From Parastagonospora avenae f. sp. tritici 18332-5 (Eukaryota; Ascomycota; Dothideomycetes; Pleosporales; Phaeosphaeriaceae): a stretch of DNA of 64,000 nucleotides. Location: NCBI GenBank assembly GCA_022559985.1, contig JAFJTR010000004.1, positions 186,001 to 250,000 on the forward strand, written 5' to 3'. Positions 44,144 to 55,584 of this stretch are shown one piece after another. The number at the start of each line of letters is the position of its first letter. Position 1 is the first letter of the stretch. The notes below the pieces were generated by a model that worked only from the letters and a program-made list of their open reading frames with translations, had not been told where the DNA came from and did not search any database. A program made the position numbers and the translations under genes.

Positions 44144-44662
44144 ATTACCGGTGTGGTCGCGTTAGCTATTGGCCGTATGCCGGGGACGGTTATTGCTTAC
44201 CATAAGTACTCCGGAATTATCGCTGGTTGAGCGTTGAAGAAGCCAAATGTTTCATACTGAGTAGTCGGCGAAGCTTTGTGTCCCGAGGGATTGGCCGCGT
44301 TGAAAAAGATTGCTCTTACGTCATGGTGTGGTGAAAGAGCGATTTCTGAGACAGAAATTCAATTGGAAGACAAGGTAAATGACGCAATTGCATAATTTGT
44401 GCGCACCAGACAGCGGCGAAATTCGGGCCCGCTCTGCGCCTGCGACTTGAGCTAATTGTATCAAGAGGTATACTTACAAGTCTTTTGAGAAGACTAGATA
44501 CACACGCAGGCATGAGATACTCTGCCTAACTCTATAGAGGCATTTGAGGTATTTGAACATTTGAATATATACAGGCTACCTAGTCACCTCTTCTCATCAG
44601 GAAAAGGCGGGCAGGAATTTTGCCGGCGCCTGGTGTGCCTAAGTGCATAGCGCCTCAGTCGC
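44144..44662. other. intergenic, no gene seen
   Basis: Upstream of paralogue E and downstream of the MetE-like gene. Nothing recognised. Confidence 0.5.
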
Positions 44663-45721
44663 TCATACCACAGGACCACATACCTCGCTTGTCAGCTTCA
44701 AGATCCCATCAAGCTGCTCCACCGGCGTCCTCCCCCACCCACACTCAGTCGCCACTCCAAACTCCGGTACAATTTTACACGCAGCCTCAATGCGCTTTTC
44801 CGTGCCTTCCAGATCGTCATACTGCACGACTCCAAGATATAGCTCCGTCCTATGCTCTTTGAACTTGGGAAGAATCTGCTTCAAGGGCGCGAGATACTTG
44901 TCCAGGAAGCCCATAGCACTGACCGGCACCGGCACATGGAAGAAATTGATAGGGTGTGACGAGCGTTCGAAAAGCACCAGACCACGATCAACAACGGCTT
45001 GTAGAGACTTGGGCTCGAAGAAGTGCTTGTGCTCAATGTCACCGTAGCAGTTGTGAATGCCCAATTCGACTTCTTGGTCGATTTGCTCTATCATGCGGAG
45101 GATGTAATCGGCAACGTATTCTTGGACGTTATGCGTGTCAGCAAACGCTGGCCTAAGGAATTGGCCTTCCCAGAACGCCGAATCAAGCGCAAGATCGAGC
45201 TGGATTGCTAGGTCGTGGTGTGGAATCCTGTCTTGGATGTTGTGTATGGCGCGGAAAAGAGCTTTTTCGTAGAGCGGCCAGACCTTGGCCTGGAAGGCTT
45301 TCTCGATAAATACCGGTACGACGTTTCCAGCAGTAGGAAGACCGACTTGGAACTTAACAGCCTGCGGTATGACACCCTCATCCCGCAGTTTCTTGAAGAC
45401 AGCATAACTCTCGATGGCGGCGGTGTCGTACCCCGTCTCGATCCCAGCTTTTTCCAGCTTTGCAACAACTTCGTCGACTTCGTCTTCCATCATTGTCCTT
45501 GATCTGGCCTCGGAATCCAATGCATAATTCAATAGCATTTCAGGTGCGGCCTGAAATACAGCAGACTGCCAAAGGGTGAACATATGCCGATTACCTGTCT
45601 CGCCATCAGGAAGCCGTTTCAAACGTGATGGCATACCAGCGAGGCATTTTCGCAACACCTCCTCGTTGTTTGCTAGCGGTACGCTGCCTACCAGAAGACA
45701 GCCTCTGATTTTGGCGGACAT
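44663..45721 (-). CDS. MetE-like (UROD/MetE-fold) protein (352 aa)
   Basis: Single exon with a proper ATG at 45721. The protein reads as a single (beta/alpha)8 barrel of the cobalamin-independent methionine synthase C-terminal/UROD-like superfamily: GCLLVGSVPLAN at strand 1 with 'RLPDGETGNR', 'VKFQVGLPTAGNVVP', LAIQLDLALD, 'ELGIHNCYGDIEHKHF' and GVATECGWGRTP. H223-x-C225 and C327 sit where MetE has its zinc ligands (His-x-Cys and a late Cys). True MetE is twice as long with an N-terminal duplicate domain, so this is a related enzyme of unknown substrate, possibly acting on a methyl or thiol compound. Confidence 0.82.
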   Translation of the reverse strand: MSAKIRGCLLVGSVPLANNEEVLRKCLAGMPSRLKRLPDGETGNRHMFTLWQSAVFQAAPEMLLNYALDSEARSRTMMEDEVDEVVAKLEKAGIETGYDTAAIESYAVFKKLRDEGVIPQAVKFQVGLPTAGNVVPVFIEKAFQAKVWPLYEKALFRAIHNIQDRIPHHDLAIQLDLALDSAFWEGQFLRPAFADTHNVQEYVADYILRMIEQIDQEVELGIHNCYGDIEHKHFFEPKSLQAVVDRGLVLFERSSHPINFFHVPVPVSAMGFLDKYLAPLKQILPKFKEHRTELYLGVVQYDDLEGTEKRIEAACKIVPEFGVATECGWGRTPVEQLDGILKLTSEVCGPVV

Positions 45722-47633
45722 TTCGATATACAGAAGGAGTCGATCGAGTGGCTTTGTCTATACAAGGTTTAAAACCTGGCTATATGTCATCCGATCCGGC
45801 AGACGAAGGAGAGTGTTTTAGGCGTATAGTCCATCGGTTGTGGCGGATAGGCTCTGATGGAAGTATAGAGTAGAACGGCGCATTGTTGCAAATATGATCA
45901 TAGCAAGTTGATCGTGTATTGTTCAGGCATCCCATGACGCCATGCGAGAGGTTTGTGAGACGAGGCTATCGGTGCCCACCAGGTGCCGCGATCTAGCTTC
46001 AGCTTCAGTCGTCCCTTGAATTGCATGTACCGAAGTGGGGTAACAATTATCTGGTTGGATATGAGAGTCTGATTGACGTGCGGCACTCTTATTAAGCATG
46101 CATGTATTCTTAGTACTCTGGTACCACAAAATAGCGACGAATGAGATGTCTTGAACTTCTAGTAGCGTACCTGCTAAATGTAAGGAACTATGCTGATCAC
46201 ATACTTGAATAAGTTACCTGGTGGACCAACTTCCCCACACGGCATGCGGCTTGACGCAGATTGCTGTCAGCGACATCCTCTCGGATTGATCCAAATCGTG
46301 TAGCTCAGAATGTTGAACGATTTGCGATGTCAGCGAAAGGATATACAAAAATAGACCGTGCAACAAGCTGACCGATTATCAAAAAGAGCCTTGCGTGATG
46401 ATAAGGTATTGTCCTTTAACCTTTTAAAAGCCGAGTGGTCACATGGACCTACTGTTGTAGTAGTATTTCAGAATTGCGGTTGATGGCGTTGTGAATAACA
46501 CCACGCCGATTGACATCGAATGGACGCAAGAATTCGCGTCTCCATATAGATTGCATCCTCCCGAGGTCTCTCTTTGCTCTTCAACTCCATATGAATTCCT
46601 TGTGGCGTGCAATACTTGATGCGATTGTATCGGGCGGTACTTGTGATCGTGCTTGCTTGCTAGCATACCTGAATCTACGAGACTGCAGAGTACATGCATA
46701 AATTCTTCTCGTGATAGATCTTGAATCAAGGAGTGTTCAGAGTACCGTTCGGGCGGATTTTGTTCGGAGCCATGGTGTTGCATACCTTGGATGTGTTCGG
46801 ATTGAAGCTGCCGAGCTTTCTGTGCGATTAAAATAGTATGTCTCATCAACAAGACCGTATATTCCCTGTTAGTACCATATGAAAGCAGCATATTCTCTTT
46901 TGAGCAGGTCGTTTACAGTTGTCCGTGATTATGGGCGTGCAGAATAAGAGAAAGTGTGAGATGACAAAAGGAGAAACGCCGAAGCACCCGCCGAGCCTCC
47001 TTCTGTGCCTACCTAGAAGGGAAGGAAACACAGCAACCACAACTCCCCAAATCCATCCCAGGTTATCAAAGTAGAATCAATCACACCCATCCTCATTCCG
47101 ACCGAAGTGAGTGGACGACCCACATGTAAGCCGCCACCCACCCCGCCATTTCGCGGTAGTCACCATACCATCGTACGACCCTCCTCGTGCGTCACCCCAC
47201 ACGCATCCTGCGCCGCAAAATGTCTCGCCACCAACCACAACTTTTTGACAACGTATCAGACGACAGGGCTGTCTTTTGACAATTGGCTACCCAATGGGAA
47301 TTCAATGTTTCAATGTCTCACACGATGCCCGCCAACCCGGTTGTTGTTCGCGCTGATCCCGACTGCTGGATCACGCAACACCGGGATAGCAGTGATGAGA
47401 GGCATCGGCGGACACCGTGGATCGAGGATGTATATATGTAGTCAGGTGCAGGAGATCAATTTCATATCATCCAGTCACAACAGCGCGCAGTTAAACATAC
47501 ATACACATCATCTCAACTTGACCCACGCACAAATCCAAAACTTCAACAACACTGTTTTATACTGCAAACGTCTCATCAAGCCAACACATACTACCAATTC
47601 ATCAACAACCACATCAACACATCACACACAAAA
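45722..47633. other. intergenic with leader of the small membrane-protein gene
   Basis: 1.9 kb without a supported gene. A TATATAT run at 47431-47437 lies about 200 bases before the start of the 47634 gene, and the last 150 bases are C/A-rich (ACACATCACACACAAAA), like a fungal 5' leader. Open frames at 46439-46891 (minus) and 47107-47802 (plus, other frame) have no family support. Confidence 0.5.
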
Positions 47634-47837
47634 ATGCCAGCAACGCCCAAATCATACCTCCCCGCCTTCGCCGCTTTCATGGCCATCGGCGTCACGTACA
47701 CTACCTACGTGGCCAGCAAAGAAGGCGCGACCATCGACGGCGCGCGCACGCGCTGGCAAGGGCAACATGCGAGTGCGCGACGGGTTCTCAGCGGGGGCAT
47801 GAGCATGGAGGAGTTTGCGAAGATGGGGACGTCGTGA
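47634..47837 (+). CDS. small single-pass membrane protein (67 aa)
   Basis: Short frame with a very good start context (ACACAAAAATGCC). Residues 7-27 (YLPAFAAFMAIGVTYTTYVA) form one predicted transmembrane helix, followed by a basic amphipathic segment (RTRWQGQHASARR) and GGMSMEEFAKMGTS. The layout of a short N-terminal stretch, a single helix and a positively charged tail resembles small inner-mitochondrial-membrane proteins such as respiratory-complex assembly or accessory factors, but I cannot name the family. The strong leader and start context argue for a real gene despite its size. Confidence 0.65.
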   Translation: MPATPKSYLPAFAAFMAIGVTYTTYVASKEGATIDGARTRWQGQHASARRVLSGGMSMEEFAKMGTS

Positions 47838-48831
47838 GAGGAAATCATGGGAATAGTAGAGAGGAAGATATATGGCATGGAAGGAAATGGAGTCACGGAG
47901 TTTGATTTATGCGGGCGTTACTGCGATTCACGATTTGCGATTTGTATATACCTCTCCAACTTTTGATTGCATTGCATTTGATTATGCCAACATCCATCTT
48001 CTTACTACGGCATTTCGCACCTTCATGAGTATCCATGGCGTGTCTACGTGAGTGGGTACTAAGTACGCCGCCGCCGGACTTTGCACAACTGCATGAAACG
48101 GACTTGTATGTTTCCATCTACCATCATGTAAAGTACATTTCAGAACATACCATCCCATAAATCTCATTCTATACCCCCAGGATGTTGCCCTATATTCATC
48201 TACGCAGTATACATCCGGCTCCTATCAACAGCTCCCGATGCATCACCAGACCGCAGCCACGTTGTTGCAATAATGCTGCATCGAAGTGCGTTTGTAATAT
48301 GGGAGAAGAAGGTTTATGCGTAGGTTTTCGGCTGGTTAAAGGGAGAAAGCTGGGGAGAGGGAAGGACACTGGGTAAATGCGGATGGGACGGGGGAAGTGG
48401 GAACTGCGGGGTGCATTCAGTGGCGAGCGAGATGACGAGTTGGCGATCGAGATGGAATCCGTGATGTGATGCAAGATAGGGCATATGAAATCAGGTCACA
48501 GCTAGAGACGCAGTAGTATATCCTTTACGAATAAAATTCCGAATCCTCTAGATACACATCGCCTCCTAGATGTGATGCTATATACACGGGAAAGCCTCCA
48601 GAACACCAATCCGTCCCGATCCTCGGGGAGTCCCAAATGAAACAAGATGAGAAAGAGACGCTGTACTAAAGTATATGCTCCAAACGAAACCAAACCTGGC
48701 TTATTTAGTCCAAGGTGTTACCGCGGTGTGACAAAGGAAATCATTTCAATCATGTTGCTCGACTGATCTAAGAAGTGTGCCCGCTTGCTTTTGCGCGGAG
48801 AAGAGGAGAAGAAAAAGGTGAGAAGTCGCGA
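47838..48831. other. convergent intergenic region, no gene seen
   Basis: 3' flanks of the small membrane-protein gene and of the bZIP gene. Nothing recognised. Confidence 0.5.
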
Positions 48832-50681
48832 CTAGGAGTCGAGCACCGAGGTGAAGAGAGCAAGTCTTTGTAGGACGGGCTCCGCGGCAGCAATCCTCCT
48901 AGCCAGACGGTCGGCGAGACGTGCCTCTTCTGCCTCATCGGAGATGACGAGGCTGATGTGTGCAAGAGCCTTTTCTGGGTTGGTGAAGAGGGACTCAAAG
49001 TTCTCAATAGGTGCGGCAGGGGTGGAGGAGGATGGGGCGGGCGAGGCGGCGTAGAGGTCATCCTCGTCATCATCCTCGACGACGGCTAAGGTAGGCTGCT
49101 CAGTCTGGGCGGGGCGCTCGATGACGGGGAAGTCGGGCTTGACCTCATCAATAGTGGTCTCATCCTCAGCGTTGAAGATGGCGTTGTAGCCCTTGCCAGA
49201 CATAGCCTCGGTATCGAGGGGGTTCACGGGGCCCTCGGGGAGCTCGTGAACAGCAAAGACGCGGGGCTGCTGGAAGCCGAAGCCGTTGCTGGCACCCCAG
49301 TTGGCGTTGCCGTTGTTGATGTTGAGGGAAGAGAAGTCAAACTGGGTCTCGGGAACGAGAGTCATGCCGACATGGGTGTTTTCAGGCTGAGACATGCCAC
49401 CAAACTGCTGCTGGTTCTGGAACGAAGCAGGGGCGGGAGCGGCAACGGCAGGGGTCGAGGTGGAAGGCATCGAGGCCATTGGGGTCTTGGGCTGGAGGCT
49501 CTCCTCGCGGGAGAGCTCCTCAAGGAAGGGAGTAAAGGCCTGGTGGCGGAGCAGGCGCTCAATGAAGGCACGGGACCGGGCGTTCTCCTCGCGGAGGAGA
49601 CGGTTCTCGGTGCGGAGGTCGTTGGCCTCCTGGACCTTGACGGCGACTTCGCCTTCGAGCTGGCCAATGTATTCTGGATGTTGTTAGTCATGATCAGGTA
49701 CACAGCGCTAGTGTTCTTACCCTTTCGGCGGGAGCGGAAGGCGCGAGCAGAGACCTTGTTGCGGAGCTGGCGGCGTTCTTTTGAGCTGAGCTTCTTGCCC
49801 TCCTCAGATGCGAGCAGCCTCTCGTCCTCGTCCATGTCCTCCTCATCCTTCTTAGCGCGGATGATGTGGGGAAGCAGGTCCTGACGGTCGCCGCCCATTG
49901 AGGAAGCGGCGCTCTGGCTGTTGGCCCGGATCTGGGCGACAACGCGGGCAATGGTCTCCTCGGTGCGGGCGTCGCTGAGGGGGCTGGATGTCTTGCGGCC
50001 GGCTTGTGCCGGCTGTGGTCGAGCTTGCTGTTGTTGTTGTTGCTGCTGCTGCTGCTGTTGTTGTTGTTGCCTCTGCATGGCGATCTGTTGTTGTTGTGCC
50101 TGTCGCTGCTGCTGGGCCTGAGCCTGTGCTTGAGCCTTTGCGAGGGCGGCCTGCTGGTGCATGCCGGGCCAGACGCGGACCTGTGGGGTCTCCTCTATCG
50201 AGGACGGGTCGACGAAGTCGTCCTGCGTGTTGTCGTTGAACATATAGTTGGGCTGTTGAAAGTCCATGCCACCCATGTTGACGTTGGACTCCATGGGCAG
50301 ACCGGTGTTCCAGCAGGCGGCGTCCATCATGCTGGAATCCCCCATCATGCTCATCTCGTCAATACCAGTCGACGAGAAGCCGAAGCCCGAGTTGTAGGCA
50401 GCGTTGAGGCCAGCAATGGATCCGGAAGGTAGGCCCGTCTGCTGCTTGAAGCGCTCATACTCGTGACTTGGCTTCGCGGGCGTCTGCAGATCGTCGTCCA
50501 GGTTGGTGCTGGACGGGCTGGCGAGGGTCGAGGCGGCGCTGGCTTCGCGCTTCAGGGTTGCGGGCGTCGGTGATGGCAGCTGGCTGAAGTCGAAGAACTC
50601 CTGCTCGGGATCGATGCATTGGCCGGCATGCTGGTTGTAGGTCGGCGCCATGATCATCGCAGGTTGTACTGCGGTGGCCAT
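48832..50681 (-). CDS. bZIP transcription factor with polyglutamine tract (600 aa)
   Basis: Exons 50681-49721 and 49673-48832; the 47-nt intron (GTAAGA...ATCCAG, branch ACTAAC) splits a Glu codon right at the end of the basic region. Residues about 300-320 are the basic region (SSKERRQLRNKVSARAFRSR), with the N-x3-A-x2-F-R signature of fungal bZIPs, followed by a zipper (EYIGQLEGEV..ANDLRTENRLLREEN). Residues about 180-225 are Gln-rich with 15 consecutive Gln encoded by mixed CAA/CAG at 50031-50090. The C-terminus has an acidic patch (VVEDDDEDDLYA) and ends with a conserved helical block (ARLADRLARRIAAAEPVLQR). It is a nuclear regulator; targets unknown. Confidence 0.9.
50015..50150. repeat. 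CAA/CAG triplet repeat (polyGln coding)
   Basis: A run of 15 TTG/CTG triplets on the plus strand (CAA/CAG on the coding strand) from about 50035, with Gln-rich flanks on both sides. Likely length-variable between strains. Confidence 0.85.
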
Positions 50682-53529
50682 TGTGAAGTGTGGTGGGTGT
50701 GAGGCTCGGGCGTGGTTATGTCGACCTTAGGCAGACAGGTTGATGCGTCGCAGGTTTGGTGTTGCGCGACTTTGGAGGGCGACCAGAGCGGCTAGCCTGC
50801 TAGGGAGTCGTCGTAAGCTCGTTTCTGGCTGCTGCCGGTTTTGCCGGGAGTGTGGCTGAGTCCACGTCTGCCGATTCTTGTCGTCGGCTTGGGAGAGAGA
50901 ATTGCGTGGTTGTGGTTGATGGAATGGTGTTGGAGAGGGAGAAAGCAGCGTGTCGGGGTGGTGCAGTGTCGTGAGCAAAAAGAGGAGCGTTGATCAGGAG
51001 ACGGTGCTCTTCTTCATCAGCGTTTCGAGTTTGAGGCAGTGCTCCACTGCTGTCCTCTCGCTGGGGCCTGCACGGAAATAGAGACAGGCTATCCCCAGTC
51101 AGACGCACAGAGCGACGATCGCCTCCACCCGGACATTGATCGACCGTTGCGCCCGTTTCCCTGTGGTCGGCGCCATCAGCCGCTGGGTGCCGGTGCAGCG
51201 CCGTCACCTTCACCATCGTGAGGATCCACGGTCCTGTTGCCTTCAAAGACATGATGAAGGCCTTCAACTGCGAAGAGACGCCATGCCAGCCGTCTTGCCT
51301 GCTCAGCACCACCTTCGAGCAACGCCCAGGGCTTCGCATAGCTGGGCCAGGTCCTTCTTCGGCGCCTTTTTTCGCGACCTGGCATTACGCACTTCGTCAA
51401 GCCCGGCCCAATCACAAAACCTCACCATCCACATCCTGAGGCTGTGCACGCGGAAGCGGTTAGAGTCGCGAGAGTACTGTCGTTATTCGCCCACTCGTTT
51501 GCCCGTACGCCTCTGCGCGAAGACTTGCCCGCATGCGAGCCCTCTTCAGCCACGACGGGAGATGAGCTGGGCTCCTTCCAGTTCCTTCCAGTGCCCAGTT
51601 CGGGAGCAGACGCGTTGAGATGAGCCCCGACCGCGAGGCCTCACCCTCAGCTCGCTCACCCGCATGCATTTCATTGCCAATACCCTCCATGGCCGTCCTC
51701 CGCAGCAAGTCCGGTGCATCGCTGTCTGCTCATCTATCCAAGATTTCCAAGATTACCGACACCCGCCATCGGACCTCCATTTGTCAAGCAACTCGACCCA
51801 GACTGACATCATCGGCAAGTTCCACAAGGCAAATCATCATTTCTCGACTTGCCTAGCGCTGCTGGAAGAACAAATTTCCTTGGCGCCCTCCGCTAATCTG
51901 CTTGCACTATAGCCTACCACCCGATGCACTTGTAACATGCGTTTCCAGGGCTCAAGCTGACACCACGCCTGTTGGATCCAGTCCCAAACACTGCATTCCG
52001 AAGCGCATGTCACTTCTGTCACTCCGCGGAAATCGCCGACCACCAATAGCGCCCCGTCGGAAGGACTTCCCAGATCCAAGCCCTGAAAGAAAACCTTCTC
52101 ACCAAACCCCACATTTGCGACCGTAGGAGTATTTGCATTGTGCTCTGTCGGACGCATCGCTGCGACCAGTCTGGGTACCATGCGCTGCGCCACGACTATC
52201 AACAGCTCTCTCTCACTACCGAATGTCCGACCGCCTTGCCGGCCATGAGACAATAAAGTGCCGGCTGGCCTTTCGAGCTTACCAACTTACCAACAGCCTC
52301 TGCCTCTGTGTTCCAAGCCTCGACCTGATCATCGTATTCCGAGTCCTGAGTAAGACCGTAAAGCGTATACCTATCGCATCGCTTATGCTTATGCTCATGC
52401 TCACTCGGCCTTGTTCTCAGCCCACCGCTTCGCCTTGATTGCACCGTCAGTGTGCACTCCATGCAGTCTTGGCAGCCTCCTCACGGACGACATCTGCCAA
52501 GACTGCCCGAACCACGGTGTATACCTGCATGATTCGGACAAAGTTCACCGTTGTCTTTGGCGCCAAGTCTTTCCAACACCATGAACAGCATCCACCTTGC
52601 ATCTCTCTTTCAGCCTTGCAGAGCGCCTAGTCTGGGGACGCGATCAGCGTGGCGCCTCTTAGACATTGTAACAAGTACTTGTGCGGCCTTGGTATTCGGT
52701 TGCACATCGTAAGTCGTTGGTACAGTGCCCTGAAGGTTCAAACGTCTCTCAGTTGGTTCTATCATGTGCTGCACCTGATTCGAACTACAACACTTCACAT
52801 TGCATAACTCTAGGCGGTGAACCCCCTAATCAGCCTTGCCCAACGGCTATCCTTGTGACACAGACCTGCTACCCTAGAGTCGACCCGGTACTCGCCCAAG
52901 TCTCTGTCGGTGTGTGAGCACATCCCCTAGCGGACTAGGAAGATTTGTGACTTCCTCCACAATTCTTGCACACCACCATGCCATGCAAACAGTAGATTTC
53001 AGCTCCGCATTACCTCCTCACTATGTAGTTCGATGCATAGCTTCGTTCAGCTAGCTCATGTCAAGCCGTGTAGTTACCAGGCGCACTTTGTGCAGCAAGG
53101 AAGTAGTATACTCTCTATGCACGCTTTGCCCAAACATCACTAAATCCAACTCTCCATCTGCCTGTGTCTCTATCATCGTCAGTGGTCAGGAGAAACGCCG
53201 GCTTATACGCTACATACACATTGGCAATCTCCTTCTCTCCTGCACCAATAAAAACATACATGTCTCTCAAGGTAGATACCGAATCCTTGCCATTATGGCA
53301 TCACTGTTTTACTCCTCCAAGATGATCGGCTTGCATCGCCCTCTTGGCGTAACATCGCAAGATCACTGGACGATAAGTACTAAGTGTACATAAATAGAAA
53401 AATAGAACGTATTTTCTGCATGGGCAGACGGTCCAAAGAAAGAAAGTCCTTTCCATGTTTGAACGCGCGAATGTACGTCGTTGGAGCTTGGCGCCGCGCG
53501 TACGTTGTGCATCGTGAATTTAGCGGTGT
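50682..53529. other. 2.8-kb region upstream of the bZIP gene, no gene seen
   Basis: Many short frames on both strands, none with family features. The plus strand is C-rich to about 52900. It probably contains a long bZIP promoter and leader (minus strand). An unannotated non-coding transcript cannot be excluded from sequence alone. Confidence 0.45.
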
Positions 53530-55240
53530 TTACCTATTTAGCAACATGGGATGCAATGGGAGAAGGGGGTGGGAAATTCTTAATGGTCCCGTGATGAATT
53601 TTTTCTTTAGCAATATGATACAGGTGATTTGTGCGGGGTCTATGGTACTGAAGCCTCCCTCGCCCTCGCGCAAATTCTCGTCGTTTGCGACATGTAAACG
53701 CATTTCCGTAGCCGTTTGAAGAAGAGTCGTCGTGACTACAGTTCCCAACTCTGGTGCGCGTTTGAGTTGGTAGACTTTGTCAATGTGATGCATAATGCAG
53801 TCGGTGTTGAACGCGCTTGGTTTTGGGCACACGTAGTATTCCATGTCCACAATGTCTTCAAGTTCTGGATAACGCAGCAAGAAGTCTTTCGCCAGCGTGT
53901 CGTCGTCATCAGGTAGAGCGTGTGCCGCCTCGCCCTCAGCATCCCAGCTGAGCGAAGTGTGTCGCTTACGTCCCAGTTTCCAAACCACATTCGCAAACCG
54001 CTCGTTCATCTTCGTGATATCCGTGATGAGTTTCAGCCCCGGAGCACGCGTGAAGATCGCCTCGCTGTCATAGTACCCGTTCAACGCGCACTGCGTGACT
54101 GCTTGAAATCTGCTTCCAAGTCGTCCGAGATACATCCTCTGTGCGCTCTGCTCGGTGGGACCCGGACCCATATCGTCCAGCTCGCTCCTATGCTGCTCCA
54201 GTCGTCGTGCTACATCGGCCTTGACATGGGGAAACTCGTTCGTCGTGATGTCCTTCAGGAGTGCGGCAAGGCGCGTCTTGAGCGCGCCGATGCCACAGCG
54301 CTTCAAACCGTCGATCTCGCGCCACTCAGATCTGGCAAAGAAGGTCTTTTCCTGAGCGATACGATCCGACAAGCTTGATTGCGCATCGTCGGCGCTGCGA
54401 TTCTTGACGACGCAATAACCCAGTCGAAGCTGCTTGCCCTTGCCCAGCACGAGATCTCTGGTCGATTGCTGCGTAGTGGCTTCAGTCACGAGATCCGGCT
54501 TGGTGAGTACACCTATGGTCCGTACACCGCCTGGATCAGCCTTCTCTGCCATCTTGAGTATCTCCTGGATCGTGATGTCGATGTTAGACGGCAGGACCGC
54601 GAGGACAATAGTCCGGCTATTCGCGTTATATGACTCGACCTTGTTGCGCACAAGCTCGACGTCATCGTCGGTAGTGAGCGGTGGTGACGCAACTCTGAAG
54701 ATGCCAGACACGTCGATGACGGTGAAACGCTCTTGCCCCGGACCGCAGATTTCGATTTTAAGTGTATCATTGCTAAAGGTGCAGAGATCGGGGCGATTAG
54801 TGTCTCCAGGCTTCATACGAATCCCCATAGCCGTGTTCGCCTCTTGGATAATCTGAACGAGAGCGTCGTTAGTGAGTCTGGAAATATTTCGCTTGAACGC
54901 TCGAAGACGAGCTTCGATTGCTGCATCAGTGCCCTGTCTCGGAATGATGGAGGCAGTGACGGACTCCTCTGACTCGCAGCGGCAGGAGATCTGAGTGGCA
55001 TATCGGGTGCAGAGACCAGGGTCTTGTGGGAAGGAAAAGCCAGTGAGACTCTCCAGAACTGAACTCTTTCCGGGCGATTGGTCTCCAAGAACGACAAGCT
55101 AAGTAAGATCAGTATGAGTCTTCTGGATCCCAGTGCGCACATACCTGAGGTAGCTCTATCGATTTGACATTGAGTTCACGCACCTGGTCAATCTTATTCA
55201 GAAGAGCCTGGCTCGCCAAACCGGTCGGATTGGATTCCAT
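53530..55240 (-). CDS. dynamin-like (Mx-type) GTPase, C-terminally truncated
   Basis: Exons 55240-55145 and 55098-53530 give 554 aa; the 46-nt intron (GTATGT...TTACTTAG) joins ELPQ to LVVLGDQ. GTPase motifs: G1 GDQSPGKSS (residues 37-45), G2 Thr in GLCTRYA (T63), G3 DVSG where DLPG is usual, and G4 TKPD. A helical middle part follows (CGIGALKTRLAALLKDIT, EYYVCPKPSAFNTDCIMHHI, VYQLKRAPELGT). After PELGT the remaining 75 residues no longer resemble the family, and the stalk end and GTPase effector domain (200-300 residues in typical fungal members) are missing. It is thus a shortened or decaying gene. Confidence 0.8.
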
Positions 55241-55584
55241 CTTGATAAATGAGCAAAGAGATTAGTAAGGAGAATGTTGTTAGACGTGAAGAATCACTCG
55301 GTGACGAACGTCTTCTTCTTACAATACAGGACAATCGAACGTGCTGGACATAACAAAGGAACCATTCAAGGAAGTAGAAAGCTACAGGAAGCAAGCTTCG
55401 GCACAAACATACAGCCTGTTCCATGGAAACTGTAGCAATGATGTTTGGAGCGGAGAAGAAGATGCAGTTGCGCCAAGTGAAGCTAGGTATGCGTTTGTCG
55501 CGATGGGGACCTGACGAAGGTAGGATGCGTTACGGCTGTTATACATGATGTGTTTTTCGTGTGTAGCTAACAAGAAGACTTTTT
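55241..55584. other. intergenic, promoter of the GTPase gene
   Basis: 344 bases between the GTPase start and the PPR-type gene stop. Nothing else seen. Confidence 0.5.

Noticed and set aside
47107..47802. 231-aa frame overlapping the small membrane-protein gene
   Set aside because: It is in a different frame from the well-supported 67-aa gene and covers its C/A-rich leader; composition artefact.
51136..52438. Chain of plus-strand frames upstream of the bZIP gene as a multi-exon gene
   Set aside because: No consistent splice sites or family features join them; left as unannotated, possibly transcribed, sequence.
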